This document shows, one piece after another, positions 9,806 to 18,574 of a DNA stretch of 64,000 nucleotides. Source of the DNA: CAYJAZ01 sp964368455. GTDB lineage: Bacteria; Desulfobacterota; Desulfovibrionia; Desulfovibrionales; Desulfovibrionaceae. The stretch is from positions 62,001 through 126,000 of the forward strand of contig CAYJAZ010000005.1 in assembly GCA_964368455.1 (NCBI GenBank), in the 5' to 3' direction. Position numbers and translations under genes: made by a program. The first letter of the stretch is position 1; the number at the start of each line of letters is the position of its first letter. The notes under the pieces were generated by a model. The model did no database searches. It worked only from the letters and a program-made list of their open reading frames with translations, and was not told the origin of the DNA.

Positions 9806-10933
9806 TTATTTAAATTCTGGATAAACTGCTAAAAGAGCTTCTTCGCTTGCCCCAATAACACCTCTATCTGTGATAAGTGCTGTCACAAGCCTTGCTGGTG
9901 TTACGTCAAAAGCATAATTCTTTCCTATAGTTTTTTCAGGACAAATTCTAAAATATTCAGCTTTATCAGAAAGCAATTTTCCCTTTGTATCGCATTGCAC
10001 ACCGTATAAAGTTTCCACTTCAAAAGGCGAACGTTCTTCTATTTCAATTTCTTTTCCACTTGATAGATGAAAATCGAGTGTTGAGCTTGGCAAGGCAACA
10101 TAGAAAGGTATTTTATTGTCAAAAGCGGCTAAGGCTTTGAGATAAGTTCCGATTTTATTTGCAACATCGCCATTTTTCGTCACTCTATCAGCACCAACAA
10201 TACACATATCTATCATAGCATGCTGCATAAGATGTCCGCCAGTATTGTCTGCAATAAGATGATGAGAAATTCCCTCTTCTGAAAGTTCAAAAGCTGTCAA
10301 ACTCGCTCCTTGATTGCGTGGCCTTGTTTCATCAACATAAACATGTATCTTTATACCCTTTTTGTGTGCCAAATAAAGAGGCGAAAGAGCCGATCCATAA
10401 TCGCCAAAGGCAAGCCAGCCAGCATTACAATGCGTGAGTATATTTACGCATTCGCCTTGCTTTTTTTGAGAAATTTCTTCAATGATTTTACAACCATATT
10501 CACCAATAGCCTTACAAAATTTTATATCTTCTTGCAATATTTCTAAGGCTTCTGCCTTTATTATTTCTACACATTCTTCTTGTGTTCTATTTTGCCATAA
10601 ATTCTTCATTCTTTCTAAAGCCCAAGAAAGATTTTTCGCAGTTGGCCTTGTTGCAAGAAGAGTGTCGCTTGCACTCTGCATATAAGTTTGAAAAGCTTGT
10701 AAATTCAAAGATTTATCAGCGTTTTTCACAGCAATATAGATACCCATAGCCGCTGTAATACCAATCAATCCTGCTCCGCGAACCTGCATGGCAGAAATAG
10801 CATAACAACATTCTTCAACAGTATTAATATCCACAATTTCAAAGGCATAAGGCAATCTAGTTTGATCGATTATCTGCACTTTATCTTCTTCATTGATCCA
10901 AATCGTTGTGTAATTTTTACCTTGTATTTTCAT
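9806..10933 (-). CDS. mtnA: Methylthioribose-1-phosphate isomerase
   Basis: 375 residues, eIF2B-like isomerase family. It turns methylthioribose-1-phosphate into methylthioribulose-1-phosphate. The catalytic pair is present: C169 in THCNAG and D249 in VGADR, followed by NKIGTY. RGAG near residue 52 is the conserved substrate-phosphate loop. The ATG has AGGATG upstream and starts 8 bp after the adenine deaminase stop, so the two are probably translated together. Neighbours supply its substrate (mtnP) and use its product (the aldolase-fold gene). Related eIF2B-type proteins include ribose-1,5-bisphosphate isomerase, but the context with mtnP argues for MtnA. Confidence 0.92.
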   Translation of the reverse strand: MKIQGKNYTTIWINEEDKVQIIDQTRLPYAFEIVDINTVEECCYAISAMQVRGAGLIGITAAMGIYIAVKNADKSLNLQAFQTYMQSASDTLLATRPTAKNLSWALERMKNLWQNRTQEECVEIIKAEALEILQEDIKFCKAIGEYGCKIIEEISQKKQGECVNILTHCNAGWLAFGDYGSALSPLYLAHKKGIKIHVYVDETRPRNQGASLTAFELSEEGISHHLIADNTGGHLMQHAMIDMCIVGADRVTKNGDVANKIGTYLKALAAFDNKIPFYVALPSSTLDFHLSSGKEIEIEERSPFEVETLYGVQCDTKGKLLSDKAEYFRICPEKTIGKNYAFDVTPARLVTALITDRGVIGASEEALLAVYPEFK

Positions 10934-10941
10934 AAAACATC

Positions 10942-12759
10942 CTATTCATCTGCTTGTAAAGAAGTGAAATTGAAGCTAAGAACGTCAAAAAGTCCTTTAG
11001 CTGTGAGCTTAAGTTCTGGAATAACTGAAAGCGCCAAGAAAGAAAGAAGAATAAGCGGTTCTACATTTTTTGCATGTGGGAAATCATCTAATTGAGCCTT
11101 TATCTTACTCACATTTTCAGCTGTGTCGTCTGACATTAAGCCTGCTATAGGCAATGGCAAAACATGCTCAACTCTGCATTCTCCATTATTATTTCTCACA
11201 AGTGCAATGCCTCCGCCATGTTCTTCAACCGCTTTCACAGCAGTATACATAGCATTATCACTGTCTCCAATAACAACAATATTATGCGAATCGTGCGAAA
11301 CAGAAGATGCAATTGCTCCATTAAATTTTGCATTTTCAGCTATATAGCCATGTAAAAGCCCAAGTCCGATATTTCCACTTGCCTTATGCCTGTCTAAAAC
11401 AGCTATTTTACAAAGATGTGGGTTTTGTGCATAATCAAAACATCCCTCTGCATCACTCTTTATTTCCATATTGAGTAGCGAAGTGACAAGAGAATCAGGA
11501 CGAACGCCTATAACCTTACATTTACCAGAAGCTTTAAGTGCAAAAGATTCAAGACTATAAGGTGCTATTAGCATCGATTTCTTTAATGCTTTATGAGCAG
11601 AACTTACTTGAATTTCAAAAATATTTTCTTTATCTATCACAATAGGTTTACCCTTAGAAAAAACAGACAATATATTGAAATCTCTAAGATTATCCACAAA
11701 AACAAGATCTGCAGCATAGCCAGGCGCTAAAGCCCCTTTATTTTTTAATCCATAACAATTTGCGGTATTTATAGTGAGCATTTGAATTGCAATGAGAGGA
11801 TCTAAGCCCATTTTTACAGCCATACGCAAATGCCTTTGCATATAACCCTCTTCCAAAATCTCTTTTGCACTTATATCATCACAACAAAAACAGCAACGGT
11901 GTGAATTTTTCTCGTTCACGCCCTGTAATAAAAGTTCTGCATCTCTGGCACTACTGCCCTGCCTAATCAATACATACATACCACGTGCTATACGTTCGTG
12001 CATTTCTTCTAATGAAACACATTCATGATCAGTAGTAATGCCTGCACCAATATAGGCGTCTAAATTTCTGCCCACAAGCATAGGCGAATGGCCGTCTATT
12101 ATCTTATTGTGCTTATGAGCAAGCATGAGTTTTTGCATAACTTGATCATCAGCAAATAACACACCAGGATAATTCATCATTTCTCCTAGTGCAACAATTC
12201 TTTCGTCAGCTATCAATTCTTCTAAAGCCTGAGCATCAAGACAAGCTCCAGATTCTTCAAAAGGCGAGGCAGGAACACAAGAAGGCAAGGTAAAATAAGC
12301 ATCTATAGGCAAATCTTCTAAAGATTGCATCATGTATTTTATGCCCTCAATTCCTAAAACATTTGCAATTTCATGCGGATCTGCAACAATACCAGTAGTT
12401 CCATTTTGCAAAACAAGGGCAGCAAATCGTTCTGGCGAAAGAAGAGAGGATTCTATATGCACATGTGCATCAATAAAGCCTGGAAGAAGAAATGCATTTT
12501 TTGCGTCGTAATAGTGTTTTGCTTTGACAGAATTTGCTTCAACTATGCCAAGTATCTTACCATTTGCAAATATCAAGTCTTTATTTTGCTCTATTTCGCG
12601 ATTAAATATATTTACTATTTGAGCATTTTGTATGCAATATTCAGCTTCAATAGCATTTGAATTTACTGCATTGCTATTTGCCATTTGTATAAATTGTTTC
12701 AACTCTTCTTTAGTATTAAATTTATTTCTAGCAAAATTTTCAGATAATTTTGTTTTCAT
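10942..12759 (-). CDS. ade: Adenine deaminase
   Basis: 605 residues, typical for bacterial Ade of the amidohydrolase superfamily. It deaminates adenine to hypoxanthine and ammonia using a binuclear metal centre. The N-terminal metal motif is DAHVHIESS (about residue 95), followed by VADPHE; the C-terminal Ade domain has SHDSHN and GDSDNAM. It is the first gene of the operon with mtnA, the aldolase-fold gene and mtnP, and would remove the adenine released by MtnP, pulling that reaction forward and recovering the purine. The ATG at 12759 has GAGAGG upstream. The promoter must lie between 12760 and the BCAT terminator at 12865; TTGCTT with TATGCT on the minus strand is a weak candidate only. Confidence 0.93.
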   Translation of the reverse strand: MKTKLSENFARNKFNTKEELKQFIQMANSNAVNSNAIEAEYCIQNAQIVNIFNREIEQNKDLIFANGKILGIVEANSVKAKHYYDAKNAFLLPGFIDAHVHIESSLLSPERFAALVLQNGTTGIVADPHEIANVLGIEGIKYMMQSLEDLPIDAYFTLPSCVPASPFEESGACLDAQALEELIADERIVALGEMMNYPGVLFADDQVMQKLMLAHKHNKIIDGHSPMLVGRNLDAYIGAGITTDHECVSLEEMHERIARGMYVLIRQGSSARDAELLLQGVNEKNSHRCCFCCDDISAKEILEEGYMQRHLRMAVKMGLDPLIAIQMLTINTANCYGLKNKGALAPGYAADLVFVDNLRDFNILSVFSKGKPIVIDKENIFEIQVSSAHKALKKSMLIAPYSLESFALKASGKCKVIGVRPDSLVTSLLNMEIKSDAEGCFDYAQNPHLCKIAVLDRHKASGNIGLGLLHGYIAENAKFNGAIASSVSHDSHNIVVIGDSDNAMYTAVKAVEEHGGGIALVRNNNGECRVEHVLPLPIAGLMSDDTAENVSKIKAQLDDFPHAKNVEPLILLSFLALSVIPELKLTAKGLFDVLSFNFTSLQADE

Positions 12760-12864
12760 TTAATATTCCTCTCTTTTTCTAGATTGAAAATAGCATAAGA
12801 CATAAAAGAATGAAAGCAAAAAAATCGTTCATGTTATTGTTATTCCATTTATTTAAAATTTAAA

Positions 12865-12901
12865 GCGGAAAAGTTTTAAGCTGAACTCAAAACTTTTCCG
12901 C
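12865..12901 (-). terminator. Rho-independent terminator of the branched-chain aminotransferase gene
   Basis: A perfect 13-bp stem (GCGGAAAAGTTTT with AAAACTTTTCCGC), 11-nt loop. It lies 24 bp past the aminotransferase stop codon. Confidence 0.8.
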
Positions 12902-12925
12902 AAAATAAAAAATCAAATAAAAAAA

Positions 12926-13990
12926 TTATATACTTACTACCCAATTATGAGTGTCAACTTCTCTGCCGTATTGAATACCAGTCAAGACATCATACAATCT
13001 TTGTGAAACAGGGCCAATCTGGCCATTGCTCAAATGTATATCTTTATCTTTCCATGTAAGTTCTTTTATAGGCGAAATAACCGCAGCTGTACCTGTTCCA
13101 AAAGCTTCTTCAAAAATGCCTTTTTCATAAGCTTGGAAAAGTTCGTCTATGGTGATGAGTCTTTCTTCAATTTCATAGCCCCATTCTTTGAGCAAACAAA
13201 GACAAGACTCACGTGTTATGCCTGGTAAAACAGAACCTGTGAGTTTTGGTGTGATGATTTTATTGTCGATTTTAAACATAATATTCATTGAACCAACTTC
13301 TTCAATATATCTTCTTTCTACACCATCAAGCCATAAAACTTGTGCATAATTCTTATCTTCTGCTTTTTGTGAAGCACGAATGGAAGCAGCATAGTTACCG
13401 CCACATTTAGCCGCCCCAGTTCCGCCTTTTACAGCACGTACATCATCATTTTCAACATATATACGTATAGGATTTATACCTTCAGCATAATAAGCACCAA
13501 CTGGCGAAGTTATAATGCTAAAAATATAAGAAGTTGCAGCATGCACACCTAATGCGGCTTCTGTAGCAAAGAGAAATGGACGAATATAAAGTGAAGTCCC
13601 TTCTTCAGATGGAACCCAATCTTTGTCTAATTCTACTAATTTTTTTACTGCTTCAACAAATAATTCTTCTGGTATTTCTTGCATACACATACGATCACAA
13701 GAAGCTATCATACGTCTAGCATTTGCTTCAGGACGGAATATATTGATTTGATTGTCTTTTGTGCGATAAGCTTTCAAGCCTTCAAAAATTTCTTGCCCAT
13801 AATGAAGAACCTTTGCAGCAGGATCTAAGCTAAAAGGGCCATAAGGCACTATGCGTGCGTCATGCCAACCTTTGTCCTCGTCGTATTCGACGATAAACAT
13901 ATGATCTGAAAAATATTTACCAAAACCAAGAGAGCCTGGAGTTGGTTTTTGACGTGGATTTGTTGTTTTTTGAATGCTGATAGTGTTCAT
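12926..13990 (-). CDS. ilvE: Branched-chain amino acid aminotransferase
   Basis: 354 residues, the longer (type II) class of fold-type IV PLP aminotransferases. It exchanges amino groups between leucine, isoleucine or valine and 2-oxoglutarate in the cytoplasm. Visible motifs are the N-terminal GSLGFGKYFSDHMF, the LHYGQEIFEGLKAYR segment, AAKCGGNYAASI containing the PLP lysine, and EEVGSMNIMFK with the SGLTPGITR-like stretch (SVLPGITRESCL). It has its own terminator upstream side (the tpa operon ends at 14184-14228) and downstream (12865-12901), so it seems to be expressed alone. A TTTCATGAAA palindrome lies 39 bp upstream of the ATG. Confidence 0.93.
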   Translation of the reverse strand: MNTISIQKTTNPRQKPTPGSLGFGKYFSDHMFIVEYDEDKGWHDARIVPYGPFSLDPAAKVLHYGQEIFEGLKAYRTKDNQINIFRPEANARRMIASCDRMCMQEIPEELFVEAVKKLVELDKDWVPSEEGTSLYIRPFLFATEAALGVHAATSYIFSIITSPVGAYYAEGINPIRIYVENDDVRAVKGGTGAAKCGGNYAASIRASQKAEDKNYAQVLWLDGVERRYIEEVGSMNIMFKIDNKIITPKLTGSVLPGITRESCLCLLKEWGYEIEERLITIDELFQAYEKGIFEEAFGTGTAAVISPIKELTWKDKDIHLSNGQIGPVSQRLYDVLTGIQYGREVDTHNWVVSI

Positions 13991-14183
13991 ATTGTTCTCA
14001 TCTATTTTGAAATTTTAAAACTATATTGTTTCATGAAAATATAATGAAGTCAAAAAAAAATAAAGTTAAAATCTGATTTTTTTTAAATTTAATCATCCCA
14101 GCCAAATCTACCTCTTTCTTTAGAAGCTTCTGAAAAAGAGGATTAATGCTCTAAATAATAGTTAATTTTTTATATGCTCATAA

Positions 14184-14228
14184 AAAAACTCTCCTCCCCC
14201 TACTTAAATAGGGGGAAAGAGAGTTTTT
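14184..14228 (-). terminator. Rho-independent terminator of the ald-tpa-semialdehyde dehydrogenase operon
   Basis: Stem of AAAAACTCTC and CCCCCTA paired with TAGGGGG and GAGAGTTTTT, with a small internal bulge. It lies 30 bp past the dehydrogenase stop and ends in A/T runs on both strands. Confidence 0.85.
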
Positions 14229-14258
14229 ATGCAAATAAGAAGGTTAGTTTATATTATT

Positions 14259-15785
14259 TTATGAAGCCACGCAAGAACGCACAGAACTTTTCTTTGCAGG
14301 TGCGTCATTTTTTGCATTTGGATCGATAACTTTTATTGTAGTCACTTTATCTTGTACGAAGAAATCTACACCACACTTACCTTGCACTTTATTTGTGCCA
14401 AGAAGTGAGCCTTTAATTCCGCCAAATGGAATATATGGATGCGGTGCAGGAACACCGATATTAACACCAACCATACCAACATCAGCATATTTGCTGAATT
14501 TTTCAGAATAGAAATTGCTTTGTGTGAACACGCAAGCACCATTACCAAATTCTGATTTACGAATAAGATTCAAGGCATCGTCCATGTCAGCAATCTTGAT
14601 TGTAGCTACAAGTGGGCCAAATACTTCTGTGTAGAAAAGTGGGTTACATGGAGTAATGTCTCTCACAATAGTTGGAGCAACAAAGTAACCATCTTTATTT
14701 TCTTCAGGAAGAACAGGGTTACGTCCATCAAGAGCTAATGAACATCCACCACCGTGGTTTAATGCTGTGTCAACAAAGTCTTTAACAGTTTTTGCTGCTG
14801 TAGCAGAGATAAGTGGTCCCATAAATACGTCTTCATTTAACGCATCGCCATAAGTAACTGTTTTTGCTGCTTCAATCATACGTTCAACTACTGTATCGTA
14901 GATTTCAGGAACGATAGCAACAACTGCACCAGCTAAACATCTTTGGCCAGCAGAACCGTAGCATGAAATAAGGTATTGTTGAATAAAGTTATCAATATCA
15001 GCATCTTCCATTACAACTAGTAAGTTCTTTGCGCCACCTAGAAGCATAGAACGTTTTGCACCTTTAGCACAACCTTCAGCCATTTTCTTTGCTGTAGGAG
15101 TTGAGCCAACTAAGCAAACGCCTGACATGCGTGGATCTTCATACCAAGTAGCAGGAATTTCTCTATTACCGTGAATAACGTTCACAACACCAGCAGGAAG
15201 TTCGATTTCATCAAAGATTTCACACATCAACTGCATATAGTATGGAGATTGTGTAGAAGGCTTATAAATAAAGGTATTACCAGCTGCAATAGCAAAAGGC
15301 ACAAACCAACCAAAAACAAGAGCAGGGAAGTTGAATGGTGCAACACCACCAAAAACGCCAAGTGATTGCTTCACTACTTTACCTGAAATATTTTTTGAAA
15401 TATCATCAAGAACGTCGCCTTGCATAAGAGCAGGAACAGTATTTGCCATTTCAAGAATTTCTATAACACGTGAAACTTCGCCGCGTGCTTCGCCAATTTG
15501 TTTAGCTTGATCAAGTGCGATTGCTTGAGCGAGTTTTTCGTGATCTCTTACCATGAGTTCTTTTATTTTATAGATATAAGAAACTCTTTTTGCAACAGGC
15601 ACATCACGCCAAATATCGTAAGCTGCTGCTGCAGTTGCTATAGCTTCTTCGCATTCTTCTTTACCAGACATAGGCACTGTGCCTATTACTTTACCTGTAG
15701 AAGGATTGTAGAGTTCTGATGTTGGCAAGTGTGAACAATCTTGCCATTTACCATTAATATAGTTTTTTATTGTAATATTTTGCAT
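14259..15785 (-). CDS. mmsA: CoA-acylating (methyl)malonate-semialdehyde dehydrogenase family protein
   Basis: 508 residues, aldehyde dehydrogenase superfamily, MmsA/IolA branch. The catalytic C283 lies in GSAGQRCLAG, and two arginines known in Bacillus IolA to hold the carboxylate are present (R106 in SRVIE, R282 next to the Cys). The general-base Glu of hydrolytic aldehyde dehydrogenases is absent (LLGGAKN), as expected for a CoA-dependent enzyme. Likely reaction: malonate semialdehyde + CoA + NAD to acetyl-CoA + CO2 + NADH. Because the partner aminotransferase could make sulfoacetaldehyde instead, an acylating sulfoacetaldehyde dehydrogenase is possible. The last about 20 residues (NDAPAKKSS and on) are an unusual tail. 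Third gene of a sigma-54 operon, 21 bp after tpa. Confidence 0.85.
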   Translation of the reverse strand: MQNITIKNYINGKWQDCSHLPTSELYNPSTGKVIGTVPMSGKEECEEAIATAAAAYDIWRDVPVAKRVSYIYKIKELMVRDHEKLAQAIALDQAKQIGEARGEVSRVIEILEMANTVPALMQGDVLDDISKNISGKVVKQSLGVFGGVAPFNFPALVFGWFVPFAIAAGNTFIYKPSTQSPYYMQLMCEIFDEIELPAGVVNVIHGNREIPATWYEDPRMSGVCLVGSTPTAKKMAEGCAKGAKRSMLLGGAKNLLVVMEDADIDNFIQQYLISCYGSAGQRCLAGAVVAIVPEIYDTVVERMIEAAKTVTYGDALNEDVFMGPLISATAAKTVKDFVDTALNHGGGCSLALDGRNPVLPEENKDGYFVAPTIVRDITPCNPLFYTEVFGPLVATIKIADMDDALNLIRKSEFGNGACVFTQSNFYSEKFSKYADVGMVGVNIGVPAPHPYIPFGGIKGSLLGTNKVQGKCGVDFFVQDKVTTIKVIDPNAKNDAPAKKSSVRSCVAS

Positions 15786-15806
15786 ACTATTTCCCTTTAA
15801 ATATAA

Positions 15807-17183
15807 TTAGATTTTTACTTCAGCAAGTGCATTGTCTACTGCTGTAACAACTTCGTCTAAGTCAGCCTTTGTTGCAATTAAAGCAGGGCTAAAACAAAGA
15901 TTGTTGTTGAATTGTTTAAAACTTCTAGAAGTTTTTCCTATAATTACGCCATTTTTCATACAATGGCCTGCAATTTGGTTACATACACTTTCGTCAACAG
16001 GTTCTTTTGTTTCACGATCTTTCACAAGTTCAATACCAACAAATAAACCTCTTCCGCGTACATCGCCAATGAAATCATATTTTTCTTTCAATTCTTCAAA
16101 GCGTGATTTTAAGTATTCACCCATATTCTTAGCATTTTCTAAGAGATTTTCTTCTTCAAGAATTTCCATATTTGCTAAAGCTGCCGCTGGGCCGCCTGTG
16201 CAACCACCAAAGGTTGAAATATCACGGAAGTAACCTTCACGATCGCTTGGAACTGACATAAATTCTTGGAAAACTTTTTCTGTTGTGACAGTACAAGAGA
16301 TTGCAGCATAGCCAGAAGCAAGGCCTTTAGCCATTGTGACAATGTCTGGTTGAATATCAAAATGCTGATAACCAAACCATTTACCTGTACGGCCAAGTCC
16401 ACACACAACTTCATCTAGGATGAATAAAATATCGTATTTTTTGCATATGTCTTGAACATGTTTTAGATAATCCATTGGAGGTTCTAAAATACCGCCGCCA
16501 GCAGTGATTGGTTCTACAATGAGCCCACCAACAGTTTCAGGGCCTTCAGCCAAGATAACTTTTTCGACTTCTTCTGCAAATTTCTTACCAAGACTAGGAT
16601 CGTTTGGGGCTAATCCATAAGGGTTACGGTAAGGGTAAGCAGCAGGAAATTCAACAAAACCGTCAGGATAAGGGCCGTATTGTGCTCTTCTTTCTTCTTG
16701 TCCTGTTGCTGCTAGGCAGGCAATTGTAGTTCCATGATAATCCCTATTGCGGAACAAAATTTTATTTTTCTTTCCATTGTATTTCAATTCTGAAATCTGT
16801 CTCACTATTTTAAATGCTTTTTCATTAGCTTCTGAACCAGAATTAGAAAAATATACTCTATCCAAGCCAGGCATTTTTGAAAGTAATCTTTCTGCAAATT
16901 TTGTCGCTGGAATATTTCCGAAAGAGTTTGCGTAATAATTGAATTTCAATAATTGCTCAGCCATAGCATCGACAATCTTTTTGCGGCCATAGCCAACATT
17001 TACAGTCCATACGCCACCAGCTAAACAGTCAAGATATTCTTTACCATTCACATCAGTCACACGCAAACCTTCAGCTTTTTCAAAAACTATAGGATCAGCA
17101 TTTAAAAAATTTGAATGCGGTGTTAAATGGTGCCATACATGTTTTTTATCAATATCAACAATTTTTTTAGAATCTTGTGTCAT
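15807..17183 (-). CDS. tpa: Omega-amino acid:pyruvate aminotransferase (taurine- or beta-alanine-pyruvate type)
   Basis: 458 residues, class III PLP aminotransferase. The PLP lysine is K286 (MAKGLASGY), with D257 in LDEV and SNSGSEANE near 113-121. The N-terminus (WHHLTPHS, then CLAGGVWTVNVGYGR) resembles, from memory, the taurine-pyruvate aminotransferases of Bilophila and Paracoccus; beta-alanine-pyruvate enzymes are close relatives. It would move the amino group to pyruvate, giving alanine, which the alanine dehydrogenase gene just upstream turns back into pyruvate and ammonia. The semialdehyde product goes to the gene just downstream. That neighbour fits beta-alanine better than taurine, since no sulfoacetaldehyde reductase, Xsc or isethionate lyase gene is in the window. 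The gene symbol is therefore provisional. Confidence 0.8.
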   Translation of the reverse strand: MTQDSKKIVDIDKKHVWHHLTPHSNFLNADPIVFEKAEGLRVTDVNGKEYLDCLAGGVWTVNVGYGRKKIVDAMAEQLLKFNYYANSFGNIPATKFAERLLSKMPGLDRVYFSNSGSEANEKAFKIVRQISELKYNGKKNKILFRNRDYHGTTIACLAATGQEERRAQYGPYPDGFVEFPAAYPYRNPYGLAPNDPSLGKKFAEEVEKVILAEGPETVGGLIVEPITAGGGILEPPMDYLKHVQDICKKYDILFILDEVVCGLGRTGKWFGYQHFDIQPDIVTMAKGLASGYAAISCTVTTEKVFQEFMSVPSDREGYFRDISTFGGCTGGPAAALANMEILEEENLLENAKNMGEYLKSRFEELKEKYDFIGDVRGRGLFVGIELVKDRETKEPVDESVCNQIAGHCMKNGVIIGKTSRSFKQFNNNLCFSPALIATKADLDEVVTAVDNALAEVKI

Positions 17184-17234
17184 AATCTTTCCCCAACAAT
17201 AAAAAGATAAATAAATTATAAACGAAGTTTTTTA

Positions 17235-18353
17235 TTATAAAATTTCGCTCAATTCGTGGAATTTAAGATCAAATGCTTCTGCAACACCTTTGTAGAAAAC
17301 GTCGCCAGCATGTGTGTTAATGCCTTTTGCAAGTGATGCATCGTCTTGACAAGCTTTCTTCCAGCCTTTGTTAGCAAGAGCAAGCATGTAAGACATAGTA
17401 GCATTTGTTAAAGCAAAGGTAGATGTTCTTGCAACAGCACCAGGCATGTTACCAACACAGTAGTGAACAACGTCGTGTTTCATAAAGATTGGCTTATCGT
17501 GGTATGTTGCACCATGTTGAGCACATGTTTCAACTGAACCGCCTTGATCGATAGCAACGTCAACAATAACAGCACCTTTCTTCATTGTTTTAACCATTTC
17601 TTCTGTGACAAGCTGTGGAGCTTTTGCACCAGGAATAAGAACTGAACCAACAACAACGTCTGCTTCTTTTACGCTATTAGCAATGTTCATGCTGTTAGAG
17701 TAAAGAGTTTGCATTTGATTGCCATAAATGTCGTCGATATAACGTAAGCGATCGATATTATTATCAATGATTGTAACGTGTGCGCCTAAGCCAATAGCCA
17801 TTTTAGCAGCAGCAAGACCAACAATACCAGCACCAACAACAGCTACTTTAGCAGCTGGAGTTCCTGTTACACCACCAAGTAAAATTCCTAAACCATCGTA
17901 TTTCTTTTGTAAGAATTCAGCAGCTACTTGAGTTGCCATTCTACCTGCAACTTCTGACATAGGAGCAAGAAGTGGAAGGCTACGGTTAGGGAGTTGAACT
18001 GTTTCATAAGCAATACCAGTAACTTTCTTTTCGATAAGAGCTTCAGTTAATGCTTTTTCAGCAGCAAGGTGTAAGTAAGTGTAGAGTACGAGGCCTTCAC
18101 GGAAGAATCCATATTCTTCTGCTAATGGTTCTTTAACTTTAACAACCATATCGCCTGACCAAGCTTCAGCTGCTGTAGCAACGATTTTAGCGCCTGCAGC
18201 AATATAGTCTGCATCTAAAATACCGATAGCCGTACCTGCGTCTTTTTGCACTAATACTTGATGGCCTTCATCAACAAGTGCTTTTACGCCTGCTGGTGTC
18301 ATACCTACACGGAATTCTAGGGTTTTGATTTCTTTTGGTACGCTTATTAGCAT
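17235..18353 (-). CDS. ald: Alanine dehydrogenase
   Basis: 372 residues, normal length. It oxidises L-alanine to pyruvate, ammonia and NADH. The N-terminal substrate domain begins MLISVPKEIK with the GMTPAGVKAL motif; YTYLHLAAEK near residue 91 contains the catalytic His; the NAD fold has VVGAGIVGLAAAK near 171 with an acidic end (IIDNN); C-terminal PGAVARTSTFALTNAT is typical. As the first gene of the sigma-54 operon ald-tpa-mmsA it recycles the amino acceptor of the aminotransferase, so the net pathway releases ammonia and gains NADH. The ATG has AAGGAG upstream and follows a 5' leader of about 60 nt from the -24/-12 promoter. Confidence 0.93.
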   Translation of the reverse strand: MLISVPKEIKTLEFRVGMTPAGVKALVDEGHQVLVQKDAGTAIGILDADYIAAGAKIVATAAEAWSGDMVVKVKEPLAEEYGFFREGLVLYTYLHLAAEKALTEALIEKKVTGIAYETVQLPNRSLPLLAPMSEVAGRMATQVAAEFLQKKYDGLGILLGGVTGTPAAKVAVVGAGIVGLAAAKMAIGLGAHVTIIDNNIDRLRYIDDIYGNQMQTLYSNSMNIANSVKEADVVVGSVLIPGAKAPQLVTEEMVKTMKKGAVIVDVAIDQGGSVETCAQHGATYHDKPIFMKHDVVHYCVGNMPGAVARTSTFALTNATMSYMLALANKGWKKACQDDASLAKGINTHAGDVFYKGVAEAFDLKFHELSEIL

Positions 18354-18423
18354 AGTTTTGTTTCTCCTTAATAAAAATCATAATTAAATTCGCTTTTCGT
18401 TTCATGAAAACTGCTGAGACAAT

Positions 18424-18439
18424 TGCAAGTCCCATGCCA
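18424..18439 (-). promoter_or_regulatory. Sigma-54 (-24/-12) promoter of ald-tpa-mmsA
   Basis: Minus-strand TGGCATGGGACTTGCA matches the sigma-54 consensus, with GG and GC exactly 10 bp apart. It lies 71 bp before the ald ATG and downstream of a sigma-54 activator gene. Confidence 0.88.
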
Positions 18440-18540
18440 ATTTAAAGTGAGATTTTATATCGGAGATATTCTGCTGATATCAATAATAAAATTATTTATC
18501 AAAAAAAATATAATCTTTTTTTATTGAAAAAAAGTAAAAA

Positions 18541-18557
18541 TAATGCAAAAATGACTT
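18541..18557 (-). promoter_or_regulatory. Probable enhancer (UAS) copy 3 for the sigma-54 activator
   Basis: Minus-strand AAGTCATTTTTGCATTA is nearly identical to two sites upstream of the regulator gene (20407-20424 and 20448-20465). It starts about 100 bp upstream of the ald -24 box, the usual distance for an enhancer. All copies fit a loose dyad AAGTNAT-N6-ATNACTT. Confidence 0.65.
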
Positions 18558-18574
18558 AGTGTAAAAAAATTCCA

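Noticed and set aside
14029..18409. Palindrome TTTCATGAAA upstream of both ilvE (14029-14038) and ald (18400-18409).
   Set aside because: A 10-bp AT-rich palindrome can occur twice by chance in 64 kb; no third copy or factor supports it.
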